NCBI GenBank assembly: GCA_025358055.1
Contig: JANYKV010000019.1
Location: 1 to 64,000, forward strand
DNA from: Gemmatimonadota bacterium
Lineage (GTDB): Bacteria; Gemmatimonadota; Gemmatimonadetes; Gemmatimonadales; GWC2-71-9
Direction of reading: 5' to 3'
DNA: 64,000 bases
This document shows positions 7,802 to 16,811 of the stretch, piece after piece (the stretch's first letter is position 1; every line of letters begins with the position of its first letter). A program made the position numbers and the translations under genes. A model generated the notes under the pieces. The model was not told where the DNA came from. It made no database searches and saw nothing but the letters and a program-made list of their open reading frames with translations.

Positions 7802-9664
7802 ATGCTTTCTGCTCCGGCCACCGCGCTCGAACGAATCCGTACCCTCGTGGTCCGGGATCACGAGGAAATCGGGCGGCTCGTCGCGAAGCGCATTGCCGAG
7901 TTGATCCGAGAACGGACCGCCAAGGGGAAACCGACCGTACTCGGCCTCGCGACGGGATCGACCCCCATCGAGGTGTACCGCGAACTCATCCGGATGCATC
8001 GGACCGAGGGTCTCAGTTTCCGGACCGTGACAACGTTCAATCTGGACGAGTACTACCCGATGCCACCGGAGAGCATTCACTCCTATCACACCTTTATGTG
8101 GGAGAATCTGTTCAATCACATCGATATCGAGCGGGTCAATGTCCACATTCCCGCCGGTGACTCACCACGCGAGACCATCGAGGAGGTCGTTCGGCGATAC
8201 GAAGACCAGATCGTGGCCGCCGGTGGCATCGACCTTCAGGTGCTTGGGATCGGTAAGACCGGTCACATCGGATTCAACGAGCCTGGTTCGGGCCAAGAAA
8301 GCCCAACGCGCATTGTCACCCTCGATGTCGTGACCCGGCGGGATGCGGCGGCGGACTTCTTTGGTGAAGAGTACGTGCCCCGCGAAGCCATCACGATGGG
8401 TGTGGCAACGATCCTCGCCGCCCGGGAGATTGCGATCCTCGCGACCGGCGAACACAAGGCGGCAATCGTCCGGCGGGCTGTGGAGGGCAACGTAGACATG
8501 GAAGTCGCGGCGACCTTCCTGCAGGAACATCCAAACACCACCTTCTACGTCGACCGGGGCGCAGCCGCGGAGCTGACTCGGATCGTGACGCCTTGGTTAG
8601 TGGACCAGGTTGAATGGACTGCGGATCTCACAGTTCGGGCGGTGGTCTGGCTCGCCCGGCAAACGGGGACCGCCATCCTCAAACTGACCCAACGTGACTA
8701 CGCCACCCACAAAATGTCTTCCCTCGTGGCCAAACACAGCTCACCAGGCACCGTCAACGGACTGGTATTCAATGCGCTCGGCGCCAAGATCCGGGGTCGC
8801 TCAAAGCTGCCTCGGGGGCAACGGATTCTTTGCTTCTCCCCTCATCCCGACGACGACGTGATCTCGATGGGCGGCATTCTGCACAAGCTCACGCTCAACC
8901 AAAATGTGATCACCGTCGCTTACATGACCAGCGGCAACATCGCCGTGTTCGATCACGACGTGCGGCGGTATGTAGACTTCCTCAGCCGTTTGGCTCGAGA
9001 CCGCGGCCTGGGCAAAGAGGGCGTGGAGCAACTCGCGCAACGCGTGCGAGACTTCCTCGACCACAAGCTTCCCGGCGAGGTGGACATCGCCGAAATTCAG
9101 GACGTCAAGCGGATCATCCGTGAATCGGAGGCGGTGAGCGGCATCGAGACCGTGGGATTGCATGCGAGCAACGCCCGCTTCCTCAACCTCCCCTTCTACC
9201 AAACCGGCAAGGTGCGGAAGGATCCGATTGGCCCAGCCGACGTGGCGATCGTGCGGGCCTTGCTCGATGAGATCCAGCCCCATCTGGTGTTCGTGGCGGG
9301 TGACCTGAGCGATCCACACGGTACCCACCGGATGTGCAAAGAGGCGATTGACGAAGCGTTGAACCAACGTGACGGCGAGCGACCGGAAGTGTGGCTGTAT
9401 CGCGGCGCGTGGCAAGAATGGCCCGTCACCGATGCGACCTGGTTGGTCCCCCTCTCGCAAGAAGAATTGCGGCTTAAGATCAAGGCCATCTTCAAGCATC
9501 AGTCGCAGAAAGACTCGGCGCCCTTTCCGGGCGCCGACGATCGTGAATTCTGGCAACGCGTCGAAGCCCGCAACAAAGACACGGCAGCGTTGCTCGACCA
9601 CCTTGGACTCGCGGAGTACTACGCCATGGAAGCCTACGTCGTTCCCCAATCGGAGGCTTTGTGA
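7802..9664 (+). CDS. nagB: Glucosamine-6-phosphate deaminase fused to a PIG-L-type deacetylase domain
   Basis: A 620-residue two-domain protein. Residues 1-270 are NagB, which converts glucosamine-6-P to fructose-6-P and ammonia: LATGSTP (49-55), FNLDEYY (79-85, with the general-base aspartate) and GHIGFNEPGS (154-163). Residues about 335-600 are a PIG-L/LmbE zinc deacetylase: HPDDD at 348-352 and DPHGTH at 504-509. The arrangement suggests coupled deacetylation and deamination of amino sugars; similar long NagB proteins occur in Bacteroidetes. The stop overlaps the start of the following peptidase gene (GTGA), so the two are translationally coupled. Confidence 0.92.
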   Translation: MLSAPATALERIRTLVVRDHEEIGRLVAKRIAELIRERTAKGKPTVLGLATGSTPIEVYRELIRMHRTEGLSFRTVTTFNLDEYYPMPPESIHSYHTFMWENLFNHIDIERVNVHIPAGDSPRETIEEVVRRYEDQIVAAGGIDLQVLGIGKTGHIGFNEPGSGQESPTRIVTLDVVTRRDAAADFFGEEYVPREAITMGVATILAAREIAILATGEHKAAIVRRAVEGNVDMEVAATFLQEHPNTTFYVDRGAAAELTRIVTPWLVDQVEWTADLTVRAVVWLARQTGTAILKLTQRDYATHKMSSLVAKHSSPGTVNGLVFNALGAKIRGRSKLPRGQRILCFSPHPDDDVISMGGILHKLTLNQNVITVAYMTSGNIAVFDHDVRRYVDFLSRLARDRGLGKEGVEQLAQRVRDFLDHKLPGEVDIAEIQDVKRIIRESEAVSGIETVGLHASNARFLNLPFYQTGKVRKDPIGPADVAIVRALLDEIQPHLVFVAGDLSDPHGTHRMCKEAIDEALNQRDGERPEVWLYRGAWQEWPVTDATWLVPLSQEELRLKIKAIFKHQSQKDSAPFPGADDREFWQRVEARNKDTAALLDHLGLAEYYAMEAYVVPQSEAL

Positions 9665-11109
9665 TCCGCCCGCTTTGCGTCTCTGCGTACATCATTGCAT
9701 CGGCCCTGGGCCCGATGGCCCTTCACGGTCAAACCACCGCCACGGAACGCGCCGCTGCCGGGGATGTGCTGAAAGAGATCGAGGCCACCCAGGCTCGGCT
9801 CTCCCCAACGAAGCTGGCCGACCGTTTGACCGCGACGCGTAACCCAGATCGGGAACGGGTGATGGCGCGGACCGGCGCGCTGTGGGATTCCGAGATGCAG
9901 TCGCTGAGCGATTGGATCGGCCGCCACCCCGAAGTCGGGTGGAAAGAGTTCAAGTCCGTGGACACCTTGGTCAAGGTGCTGCACCATCACGGCTTTGCGG
10001 TGGAGACGGGTACGGCAGGCCTTCCCACGGCCTTTCTGGCCCGATGGGAGTCGCCGGCTGGAACCAACGGACCGGTGTTGGGGCTCATCGCAGAATACGA
10101 TGCGTTGCGGGGGACGGATGGCCCCTTCCATGGCGATCAGCACAATGCCCAAAGTCCGGTGGCCTTCGCCGCCGCGATCGCCCTGAAGGAGTTTCTCACC
10201 GAAAAGAAGTTACCGGGCACGATCAAAATCTTCGGCACTCCGGCGGAAGAGGTTGGACCACCCGCCAAGAAAATCATGCGCGACGCCGGTGTCTTCAAGG
10301 GAACCGACCTCCTCGTTCGCAGCCATTCATCGGATCAAACGTCCCGCGCTCGCCCGGGATTCGGGATCTGCTGCCTCAATATCAACGAGGTGAAATACAT
10401 TTTTACCGGCCGGCCGGCGCACCAGCTCACCTCGTGGAATGGGCGGAACGCGTTGGAAGCGGCAGTCCATTTCTACACCATGGTCGATGCCCTTCGGTCG
10501 ACGTTTCGCCCCGAGACATCCATTCAGGGCGTGATTCCGGAGGGCGGCATCGCCCCCAACGTCGTGCCCGATCGCGCAGTCGTCGATTACTACATCCGCT
10601 ACCCGGACGGCGTGTACCTCGATCATGTCAGCAGAATGATTGACGACGCGGCCCGCGCTGCGGCCCAAGCGACCGGCACCCAAGTGAAGATCGATCGCTA
10701 CGGTGAATATCGGGATGGGGTAACGCTCGGCACCCTGGAACAGGCCATGTTCGCCTACGCCAAGCGCCTCGGTGCCGAGAAGATCGAACCGGAGTTGCAG
10801 CGCCCAGCGGGGTATGAGGAAACCGGCGGCGTGTCCTACGACGTGCCCGGAATCGGCGTCAACGTCTTCAGCTCCCGCGCGACCTACCACACCCACGAAA
10901 TGTTGGATGACGCACTGGGCGACGTGGGGCACAAAGGGTTCCGGCTCGACGCAACCATCATGGCAGCGTTGCTCTTCGATTTCATGACCGACACACCGTT
11001 TCGGGACGCGGTGCGGGCGGAGCACACCGCACTTCGCGGGCTATTCGATAGGTATCAAGACAATTTGCGAAAGGTCTATGCTCCGGAGATCGGGCCGGCG
11101 AAGGACTAG
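9661..11109 (+). CDS. Secreted AbgB-like M20 amidohydrolase
   Basis: 482 residues with an N-terminal signal peptide (MIRPLCVSAYIIASALGPMALHGQ). This is an M20-family zinc amidohydrolase closest in wording to AbgB (p-aminobenzoyl-glutamate hydrolase subunit) and related N-acyl amino acid hydrolases. Visible motifs are SDWIGRHPEVGWKEF, AEYDALRG (144-151), FHGDQHN (156-162) and TPAEEVG (193-199), followed by a lid domain with the HQLTSWNG segment. The GTG start overlaps the nagB stop by 4 bases. Its stop is one base away from the stop of the convergent S9 peptidase. Export and operon context suggest processing of an amino-sugar or peptide conjugate; this is inference. Confidence 0.88.
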   Translation: MIRPLCVSAYIIASALGPMALHGQTTATERAAAGDVLKEIEATQARLSPTKLADRLTATRNPDRERVMARTGALWDSEMQSLSDWIGRHPEVGWKEFKSVDTLVKVLHHHGFAVETGTAGLPTAFLARWESPAGTNGPVLGLIAEYDALRGTDGPFHGDQHNAQSPVAFAAAIALKEFLTEKKLPGTIKIFGTPAEEVGPPAKKIMRDAGVFKGTDLLVRSHSSDQTSRARPGFGICCLNINEVKYIFTGRPAHQLTSWNGRNALEAAVHFYTMVDALRSTFRPETSIQGVIPEGGIAPNVVPDRAVVDYYIRYPDGVYLDHVSRMIDDAARAAAQATGTQVKIDRYGEYRDGVTLGTLEQAMFAYAKRLGAEKIEPELQRPAGYEETGGVSYDVPGIGVNVFSSRATYHTHEMLDDALGDVGHKGFRLDATIMAALLFDFMTDTPFRDAVRAEHTALRGLFDRYQDNLRKVYAPEIGPAKD

Positions 11110-11110
11110 C

Positions 11111-13213
11111 TTAGGGTATCGACCGGCTCAGATACTTGCCCCACCAGAGGAGCTCTTCGTGATACCGGTGCACCGTGTCCCACGGCGACCAACCGCCGTG
11201 TGATTCGTTCGGGTATCGCACCATCCGAGCCGGCACCCGTTGCTTCCGCAACGCCGTATACATCTGCTCCGCCTGCTCGGCCGGGACCCGAAAGTCGGAC
11301 TCGCCGTGGACGAACAAGGTCGGCGTGGTGACGCCCTTGGCGTACATGATGGGTGACTGACGGAGCAGATTTGCCGCGCCGCGCGCTTCCCACGGCGCCC
11401 CGAAAAATTCACTCTCCTTTGTCCGCGGAATATCGGCCGTGCCGTAGTCGCTCACCCAATTCGAAATCCCCGCCCCAGAAATAGCCGCCGCAAAGCGGTG
11501 GTCGTGGGTGATCAGCCAATCGGTCAAGAACCCGCCGTATGAGTAGCCGGTCACTCCCAATCGGTTGCGATCGATCCGGTACGTCTCAACGACATTGTCC
11601 ACACCGGCGAGGACATCCTCCATGTCGAGATTACCCCAACCGCCCCACGTTGCCCAGAGAAACCTTTCCCCATAGCCCGTCGAGCCGCGTGGGTTGGTGT
11701 ACAACACCGCATAGCCTTGGGCGGCGAACAACTGAAAGGCCAGCGAGAAATCGTTTCCATACGCGCCGTGCGGCCCCCCATGCATCGCGAGGATCAGTGG
11801 ATACGGCCCTCCGTTTGGTTTGTAGCCCCGCGGCATCATCACCCAGCCTTCGATTGGAGTCCCATCCTTACTCTTGTACGTCACCCGCTCGACCGGCGCA
11901 ATTTCGTGCTCCAGAACCCACCCGTCGCTCCACCCGGTCAGTTTCACTGATCCGGTTCCGTCGACCCGGGACGAATACGCATCGGCGGGGTGCGTGGGCC
12001 CGTTCTGGATATAGGCCATCCGATCGAAGCTCTTCGAGAAGCTGAAACCGCTGAGCCGCGCCGAACCTTGGGTGACCTGTTCAACGTTGCCTCCGGTCGT
12101 AGAGACCCGGAAAAGATGTTGGTCGCCGCCAACCTCAGCGCTGAAGTAAAGGAGCGCACCGTCCGCACTCCAATGGGGATCATCCGGGACCAAATCCCAA
12201 TCGGCCGTGAGGTTTCTCATCGACCCCCCGCTCGACGACATCACGAGGAGGTCGATGGCCGGGCCCTGACTCTCTTTGGCCTCAATGATGAGGCTCAGGC
12301 CCTTCTGCCGCCGGAACACAATCGATTGCCCATCGGGTGACCATCGCGGAGTCTCGTAGTGATAGCCGTCATCCGTGAGTCGCCGCGTCTCCCCATCGAG
12401 TGCAATGGTCCACAGATCGGCGCGTTCGTAGGTGTATTCGTCCCGCTGATGCGTGTTGGCGGTGAATACCAAGGCCTTCGCGTCCGGACTCCATGCCGCA
12501 TCCTCGACATTGACGCCGATGCGGCTGAGCTGACGGGGCATGCCGCCAGACCGGGGCACCACGTACAGTTCTCGCGGGGGAGTCGCGGCCGGATCGGTTG
12601 GGTCGGCGAGATATCCACCGCCATCCGCCCGATAGTGCACCGACTCGTATGAGCGGCCCGTGAATCGATCACGTAGCGTTCGCTCGAAGGCCGTGAGCTC
12701 GGGGGTCGGCCTGGTCGTCGGAGGTGCGGCCCTTATGAAGGCGATCCATCGGTTGTCGGGACTCCAGATCGGAGGTCCTTCCACACCCGTGATGCGAAAC
12801 GGCTGCTTCGGATGATCGAGCCCGATGAACCAGATTCCGGACTCCGCTCGGCTTTTCGCACTTGGCCCGTCAATGCGCTGCGATCGGAATGCCAGCAATT
12901 GGCCATCCGGGCTCCATGAGGGTGCCGAGGCCGTGCTGAGCGTATCCGACAGTCGAATTCCAAGGGACGGCGGGCCAACCGAGAAGAGCCAGACTTCGCT
13001 TCGATGGCGGTTGCGGGCTTCCTCGGTGACGGTTCGTACTACCGCTACGTTCCGTCCATCCGGACTGATGGCCGGCGAGGATACATCCACCATACGATAG
13101 AAATCTTGGAGCGAGACTGGAGGCCGGGCCTGACCGGAGACCGTAGCCAACGGGAGGGCGACCAGGAGAACGAGGGAGGATTGGGTGGACATCCGGTAGA
13201 TATACGTTTTCAT
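11111..13213 (-). CDS. Secreted S9 family peptidase (acylaminoacyl/prolyl oligopeptidase type)
   Basis: About 700 residues: signal peptide (MKTYIYRMSTQSSLVLLVALPLATVSGQ), an N-terminal seven-bladed propeller with WD40-like PD40 motifs (AISPDGRNVAVV, WSPDGQLLAFRS, WSPDAKALVFTAN) and a C-terminal alpha/beta hydrolase. The catalytic triad is S558 in GYSYGG, D640 in GESDFR and H672 in NESHGG. It cleaves oligopeptides, probably outside the inner membrane. The start is at ATG 13213, whose lysine and hydrophobic run make a proper signal. The upstream ATG 13291 would overlap the neighbouring VOC gene, and ATG 13192 remains possible. Confidence 0.9.
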   Translation of the reverse strand: MKTYIYRMSTQSSLVLLVALPLATVSGQARPPVSLQDFYRMVDVSSPAISPDGRNVAVVRTVTEEARNRHRSEVWLFSVGPPSLGIRLSDTLSTASAPSWSPDGQLLAFRSQRIDGPSAKSRAESGIWFIGLDHPKQPFRITGVEGPPIWSPDNRWIAFIRAAPPTTRPTPELTAFERTLRDRFTGRSYESVHYRADGGGYLADPTDPAATPPRELYVVPRSGGMPRQLSRIGVNVEDAAWSPDAKALVFTANTHQRDEYTYERADLWTIALDGETRRLTDDGYHYETPRWSPDGQSIVFRRQKGLSLIIEAKESQGPAIDLLVMSSSGGSMRNLTADWDLVPDDPHWSADGALLYFSAEVGGDQHLFRVSTTGGNVEQVTQGSARLSGFSFSKSFDRMAYIQNGPTHPADAYSSRVDGTGSVKLTGWSDGWVLEHEIAPVERVTYKSKDGTPIEGWVMMPRGYKPNGGPYPLILAMHGGPHGAYGNDFSLAFQLFAAQGYAVLYTNPRGSTGYGERFLWATWGGWGNLDMEDVLAGVDNVVETYRIDRNRLGVTGYSYGGFLTDWLITHDHRFAAAISGAGISNWVSDYGTADIPRTKESEFFGAPWEARGAANLLRQSPIMYAKGVTTPTLFVHGESDFRVPAEQAEQMYTALRKQRVPARMVRYPNESHGGWSPWDTVHRYHEELLWWGKYLSRSIP

Positions 13214-13260
13214 CTTCCGCGCCGCCATGCCCGGCCCCCCGGCCGAACTGTGACGTGTCG

Positions 13261-13653
13261 TTACTGGACCACCTGCGTGGAAATCCACCACGTGTTGCCG
13301 CCCGGATCCTTGACCCCGCCCCGCCGGTCCGGGTCCCCCTCCCGATGGGTGGGTTCCTGCACTGCAGTGCCCCCGGCCCTGAGGGCACGCTTGTAGGTGG
13401 CATCAACGTCGGTCACGTAGACATGGATCCATGATGGAAAGGGGGGCCATTCGCCACCCCCATCCGCGAGCATCACCACCGTATCCTCGACTCGAATCTC
13501 AACGTGTATGATGGAGCCGTCCGGCATATCGAACCGGCGCAGCTCCGTGGCTTCGAAGGTCTGCTTGAGGAAGTCGATCACTTGCTGGGCGCCTGCGACG
13601 ACCAAGTAGGGCGCAACGCTGGTGTAGCCGGCGGGTTTCGATTGCTGGCTCAT
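13261..13653 (-). CDS. VOC (glyoxalase/bleomycin resistance) family protein, PhnB-like
   Basis: 130 residues built of two beta-alpha-beta-beta-beta modules: YLVVAGAQQVIDFLKQTFEA, then SWIHVYVTDVDATYKRALRAGG, and the C-terminal GGVKDPGGNTWWIST. This is the PhnB-like class of the vicinal oxygen chelate superfamily. Such proteins bind a metal or small ligand; no specific reaction can be deduced. It sits 47 bases upstream of the S9 peptidase on the same strand and 58 bases downstream of the serine hydrolase, so it could be cotranscribed. Confidence 0.88.
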   Translation of the reverse strand: MSQQSKPAGYTSVAPYLVVAGAQQVIDFLKQTFEATELRRFDMPDGSIIHVEIRVEDTVVMLADGGGEWPPFPSWIHVYVTDVDATYKRALRAGGTAVQEPTHREGDPDRRGGVKDPGGNTWWISTQVVQ

Positions 13654-13711
13654 GATGGATCTCCGAGGTGGGGTTGCTGGGAATCATCCCCCCACCTCCT
13701 GGTTCGGGCAA

Positions 13712-15631
13712 CTACATCCTCCATCCCAGCAAGTTCCAAGTGTTGAGGGACCACAGGAAGAGCACCGCAATGACCACCACGGTAGTGTAGCGAAGCCGGA
13801 AACCCCAGGTCCCGACGCCATTCTTCCATTGACCGACCGCGAGCCAAGCCGCCACCACAGTGAATACGGCCCCGATGACCGGGAAAACGAGAGCAATCTT
13901 GAGCCCGGTCGTTTTTCCGTTAAAGACGCCTTGCAGATCGCTGAGGGCCAACGCGACGACGAAGGCGAGATTCATCACCGCGATCCCGATTACGACTCGG
14001 CGGTCCGGATGCATAGGAATCGACCGCAACCCCCGGCTGAACAGGCGCGCCAACGCCGCGATCAAGACAGCGAGGAACAGCACCAAGCTCCCGGCCAAGA
14101 CCACTAGATGAAAACGGGGCGATCGCAGACCACTGTACTTGTCCAGGACCATCATCGGGGCCAGGCTGAAGAACCCATGGCTGACTTGTCCGTCGGGTTC
14201 CACCCGAAACGCGAGGAGCTCCCCGCCAAGTTCGCTTCGGAACAACAAGGTGTCGACTTCGACCATCCGCATGTCGCCGAATGGGGATTTGAGGACAATG
14301 GACCCATCGGTATCGGCGACGACCGGCATCGAACCTGCAAGACTCAATACTTTCTGGAAGGTCGAGAAATTCATTCGGTTGAAGAGGTACTCTCCGGCGA
14401 CCCGCTTGGCATCCGCCTTGGCTGTGGCCAGCGGCGCGGTCTTCGCGGGCGGATCGGGATAGTAGTGGTCGAGGAAGGTCTGGAGAAACGGGATGAAACT
14501 GAGTTGGCTACCAGTGTCCGTGTTATAGGAAACGAACACTCCGATGTTTTCGCTCGGGAACAGCGCCAGATCACTGTGGAACCATTGCGTATCGCCGCCG
14601 TGCCCAAAAAGCCTGAGTCCATGACTCGACTGCTCGTAGAATCCATGCGCAAACCCCGGCAATCGCGGATCGTGGGTGAAGAGCCGTGTGTGCATCCGCT
14701 TTGCGGTCGAGTCGGCCAGGATCCGCTGCCCGTGGAATTCTCCGTTGTTGAGGTGGGCGATCATGAAATTGGCCATGTCGGTCGCGCTGGCCGACACCGA
14801 CCCGGCCGGAGGGGCGCCCGTCACGATCTCCCACTTCTTGGAGACGAATCGGCCGGCCTTGTAGTTGTAGCCTTTGGACATGTCTGCGGCAAAACGGTCC
14901 GGCAGCGGCTGACTCCCCGTTGTGTGCTGCATCCCCAACGGCTCGAGAATGTGTTTGGCCACGTATTGGTCCCATGGCTCACCTGACACGCGCTCAACGA
15001 TATACCCCGCCGTAGCGGTGGCCCAGTTGGAATACGAGGAAAACGTGCCGGGAGGACGCACCCGCGCTGGCATGTGGGCCGGAAGCCACTTACCCATCGG
15101 CGTAATGTGATTCGGATCCTCGGTGAACAAGTCGCGGCCGTCTTCCTCGAGTCCGGGGGTATGCGTGAGGACGTGCGTGAGGGTGATTGGCTCTGGATAC
15201 GTCGCCGGAATTTTGAAGTCCAGGTATTCGTTGATGTCCTTGTTCAGGTCGAGTTTGCCCTGTTCCACCAGCTGCATGACGGCTGTCCACGTAAACAGTT
15301 TGCTGATGGAGCCAACCCGGAAAATGCTGGTGGCCGCATCGACCGGTTTGCGGTGATCGACGTCGGCGTACCCGTACCCCTTCGCGAAATACAGCGCGCC
15401 GTCCTTCACGACAGCCACCGTCGCACCGGCGACATGCTTGTCTTGCAGCCCGGCGGACATCATACCGTCCAGAAACGCTTCGAGCTCGACTTTGTCACGG
15501 AGTCCGCGCATCGCGGCGGGAGCCGGGGACTGGCCGGGCTTGGAGGCCTGGCTCTGCGCCGGCGCGGGCAACGCGAGCAGAGCGCTCGCCACGAGACTAC
15601 CGAGCCACACGGCTGGACGGGATGCGATCAC
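13712..15631 (-). CDS. CubicO-type serine hydrolase with C-terminal membrane helices
   Basis: 639 residues. After a signal peptide (MIASRPAVWLGSLVASALLALPAPAQ) comes a class C beta-lactamase-like domain with SISK (S108/K111), YSN (200-202) and a later HGGDT box. This is the triad of penicillin-binding-like esterases and peptidases. Residues about 500-639 contain four hydrophobic helices ending in NLLGWRM, anchoring the protein in the membrane. The GTG start at 15631 has a strong GGAGGAGG 6 bases before it. The more upstream TTG at 15682 lacks one and spoils the signal peptide. Likely acts on peptidoglycan peptides or D-amino-acid esters; substrate unknown. Confidence 0.9.
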   Translation of the reverse strand: MIASRPAVWLGSLVASALLALPAPAQSQASKPGQSPAPAAMRGLRDKVELEAFLDGMMSAGLQDKHVAGATVAVVKDGALYFAKGYGYADVDHRKPVDAATSIFRVGSISKLFTWTAVMQLVEQGKLDLNKDINEYLDFKIPATYPEPITLTHVLTHTPGLEEDGRDLFTEDPNHITPMGKWLPAHMPARVRPPGTFSSYSNWATATAGYIVERVSGEPWDQYVAKHILEPLGMQHTTGSQPLPDRFAADMSKGYNYKAGRFVSKKWEIVTGAPPAGSVSASATDMANFMIAHLNNGEFHGQRILADSTAKRMHTRLFTHDPRLPGFAHGFYEQSSHGLRLFGHGGDTQWFHSDLALFPSENIGVFVSYNTDTGSQLSFIPFLQTFLDHYYPDPPAKTAPLATAKADAKRVAGEYLFNRMNFSTFQKVLSLAGSMPVVADTDGSIVLKSPFGDMRMVEVDTLLFRSELGGELLAFRVEPDGQVSHGFFSLAPMMVLDKYSGLRSPRFHLVVLAGSLVLFLAVLIAALARLFSRGLRSIPMHPDRRVVIGIAVMNLAFVVALALSDLQGVFNGKTTGLKIALVFPVIGAVFTVVAAWLAVGQWKNGVGTWGFRLRYTTVVVIAVLFLWSLNTWNLLGWRM

Positions 15632-15669
15632 GGGGGACCTCCTCCGGGATGGGGCGACTATGGGATGCG

Positions 15670-15685
15670 AAATTGTATCCAATTT
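15670..15685. promoter_or_regulatory. Inverted repeat AAATTG-N4-CAATTT in a divergent promoter region
   Basis: A perfect 6-bp inverted repeat with a 4-base spacer (AAATTG TATC CAATTT) lies in the AT-richer part of the 183-base gap between the serine hydrolase (minus) and the NmrA-like gene (plus). The symmetry suits a dimeric repressor; no regulator gene is adjacent. Confidence 0.3.
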
Positions 15686-15814
15686 ACTGGTTTAACCTAC
15701 GCTCCGTTAGGGTGGAAGGTTTCATGGGCTACCGGCTATCCTCATTCAGGCGTATCATGTCGGGTCGCCAGTTCCACTGGGCTCTGCCGAACGTCCAACG
15801 GGGTGGGGAATCTT

Positions 15815-16759
15815 ATGGCCGCCAAGAAGATCATTACCGTCATCGGAGCGACAGGCGCCCAGGGTGGCGGATTGGCTCGCGCGATTCTCGCCGACCGAGA
15901 CGGCCCGTTCGGGGCGCGGGTCGTGGCCCGCGACCCGAACTCCGACAAAGCGAAGGCCCTCGCGGCGCTTGGCGCCGAGGTCATGGCCGGCGATGTCGAT
16001 GACCCCGCGAGCATCCAGCGAGCATTCCAAGGCGCTCATGGCGCCTACTGCGTCACGTTCTTCTGGGCTCACTTGTCACCCGAGAAGGAGCAGGCACAGG
16101 CGAAAGCGATGGCCGAGGCGGCGAGAACGGCCGGACTCCGCCACGTAATTTGGTCGACCCTCGAGGATACCCGCCTCAAGGTGCCGTTGACCGACAACCG
16201 GATGCCAAGTCTGGGCGGCAAGTACAAGGTCCCGCATTTCGACTCAAAGGGCGGGTCGGACCATTTTTTCGCGGGATTGCCCGCCACCTGGCTCCTCACG
16301 TCGTTCTACTGGGAGAACCTCATCTACTTTGGGATGGGGCCCAAACGAGGCCCCGACGGCAAGCTCGCGTTCGGGCTACCGATGGGAGACCAGAGGCTCT
16401 CCGCGATGGCCGTGGAGGACATCGGACGCTGTGCCTATGGCATTTTCAAGCGGGAAAGCGAGTACGTCGGGAAGCGGGTTGGGATCGCCGGAGAGCATCT
16501 GACGGGCGCGGAAATGGCCGCGGCGCTCGGGCGCGCGTTGGGCGAGGATGTCCTCTACCAAGCCATCCCCCCAGAGGTGTATCGCAGCCTCGGATTCCCC
16601 GGAGCCGAGGATTTGGGGAACATGTTTCAGTACTTTCGGGATTTTTCGACGGATGTTTGCGCGGCGCGGAGCCTGGAGATTAGCCGGTCGCTCAATCCCA
16701 AGCTCCAGACCTTCGAGGCCTGGTTGACCGAAAACAAATCGAAGATCCCGCTTCAATAG
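15815..16759 (+). CDS. NmrA/HSCARG-like NAD(P)-binding protein
   Basis: 314 residues. It starts straight into a Rossmann nucleotide-binding motif (MAAKKIITVIGATGAQGGGLARAI, glycine-rich loop at about 11-18), with VVARDPNSDKAKALA fitting NADP recognition and HVIWSTLEDT at strand 5. Large C-terminal part as in NmrA and HSCARG redox-sensing proteins, which lack the usual YxxxK catalytic pair. It may sense NADP/NADPH or reduce a small substrate. ATG 15815 is preceded by GGTGGGG. The long open frame upstream (from 15074) is the shadow of the opposite-strand hydrolase and is excluded. Confidence 0.88.
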   Translation: MAAKKIITVIGATGAQGGGLARAILADRDGPFGARVVARDPNSDKAKALAALGAEVMAGDVDDPASIQRAFQGAHGAYCVTFFWAHLSPEKEQAQAKAMAEAARTAGLRHVIWSTLEDTRLKVPLTDNRMPSLGGKYKVPHFDSKGGSDHFFAGLPATWLLTSFYWENLIYFGMGPKRGPDGKLAFGLPMGDQRLSAMAVEDIGRCAYGIFKRESEYVGKRVGIAGEHLTGAEMAAALGRALGEDVLYQAIPPEVYRSLGFPGAEDLGNMFQYFRDFSTDVCAARSLEISRSLNPKLQTFEAWLTENKSKIPLQ

Positions 16760-16811
16760 GCACTGGACCGAGACGCACCATTCGGATCGATGAATTACCC
16801 GAGACCGGTCG

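Noticed and set aside
15074-15814. Long 5' extension of the NmrA-like frame
   Set aside because: Antisense to the CubicO hydrolase; the Rossmann motif begins directly after ATG 15815.
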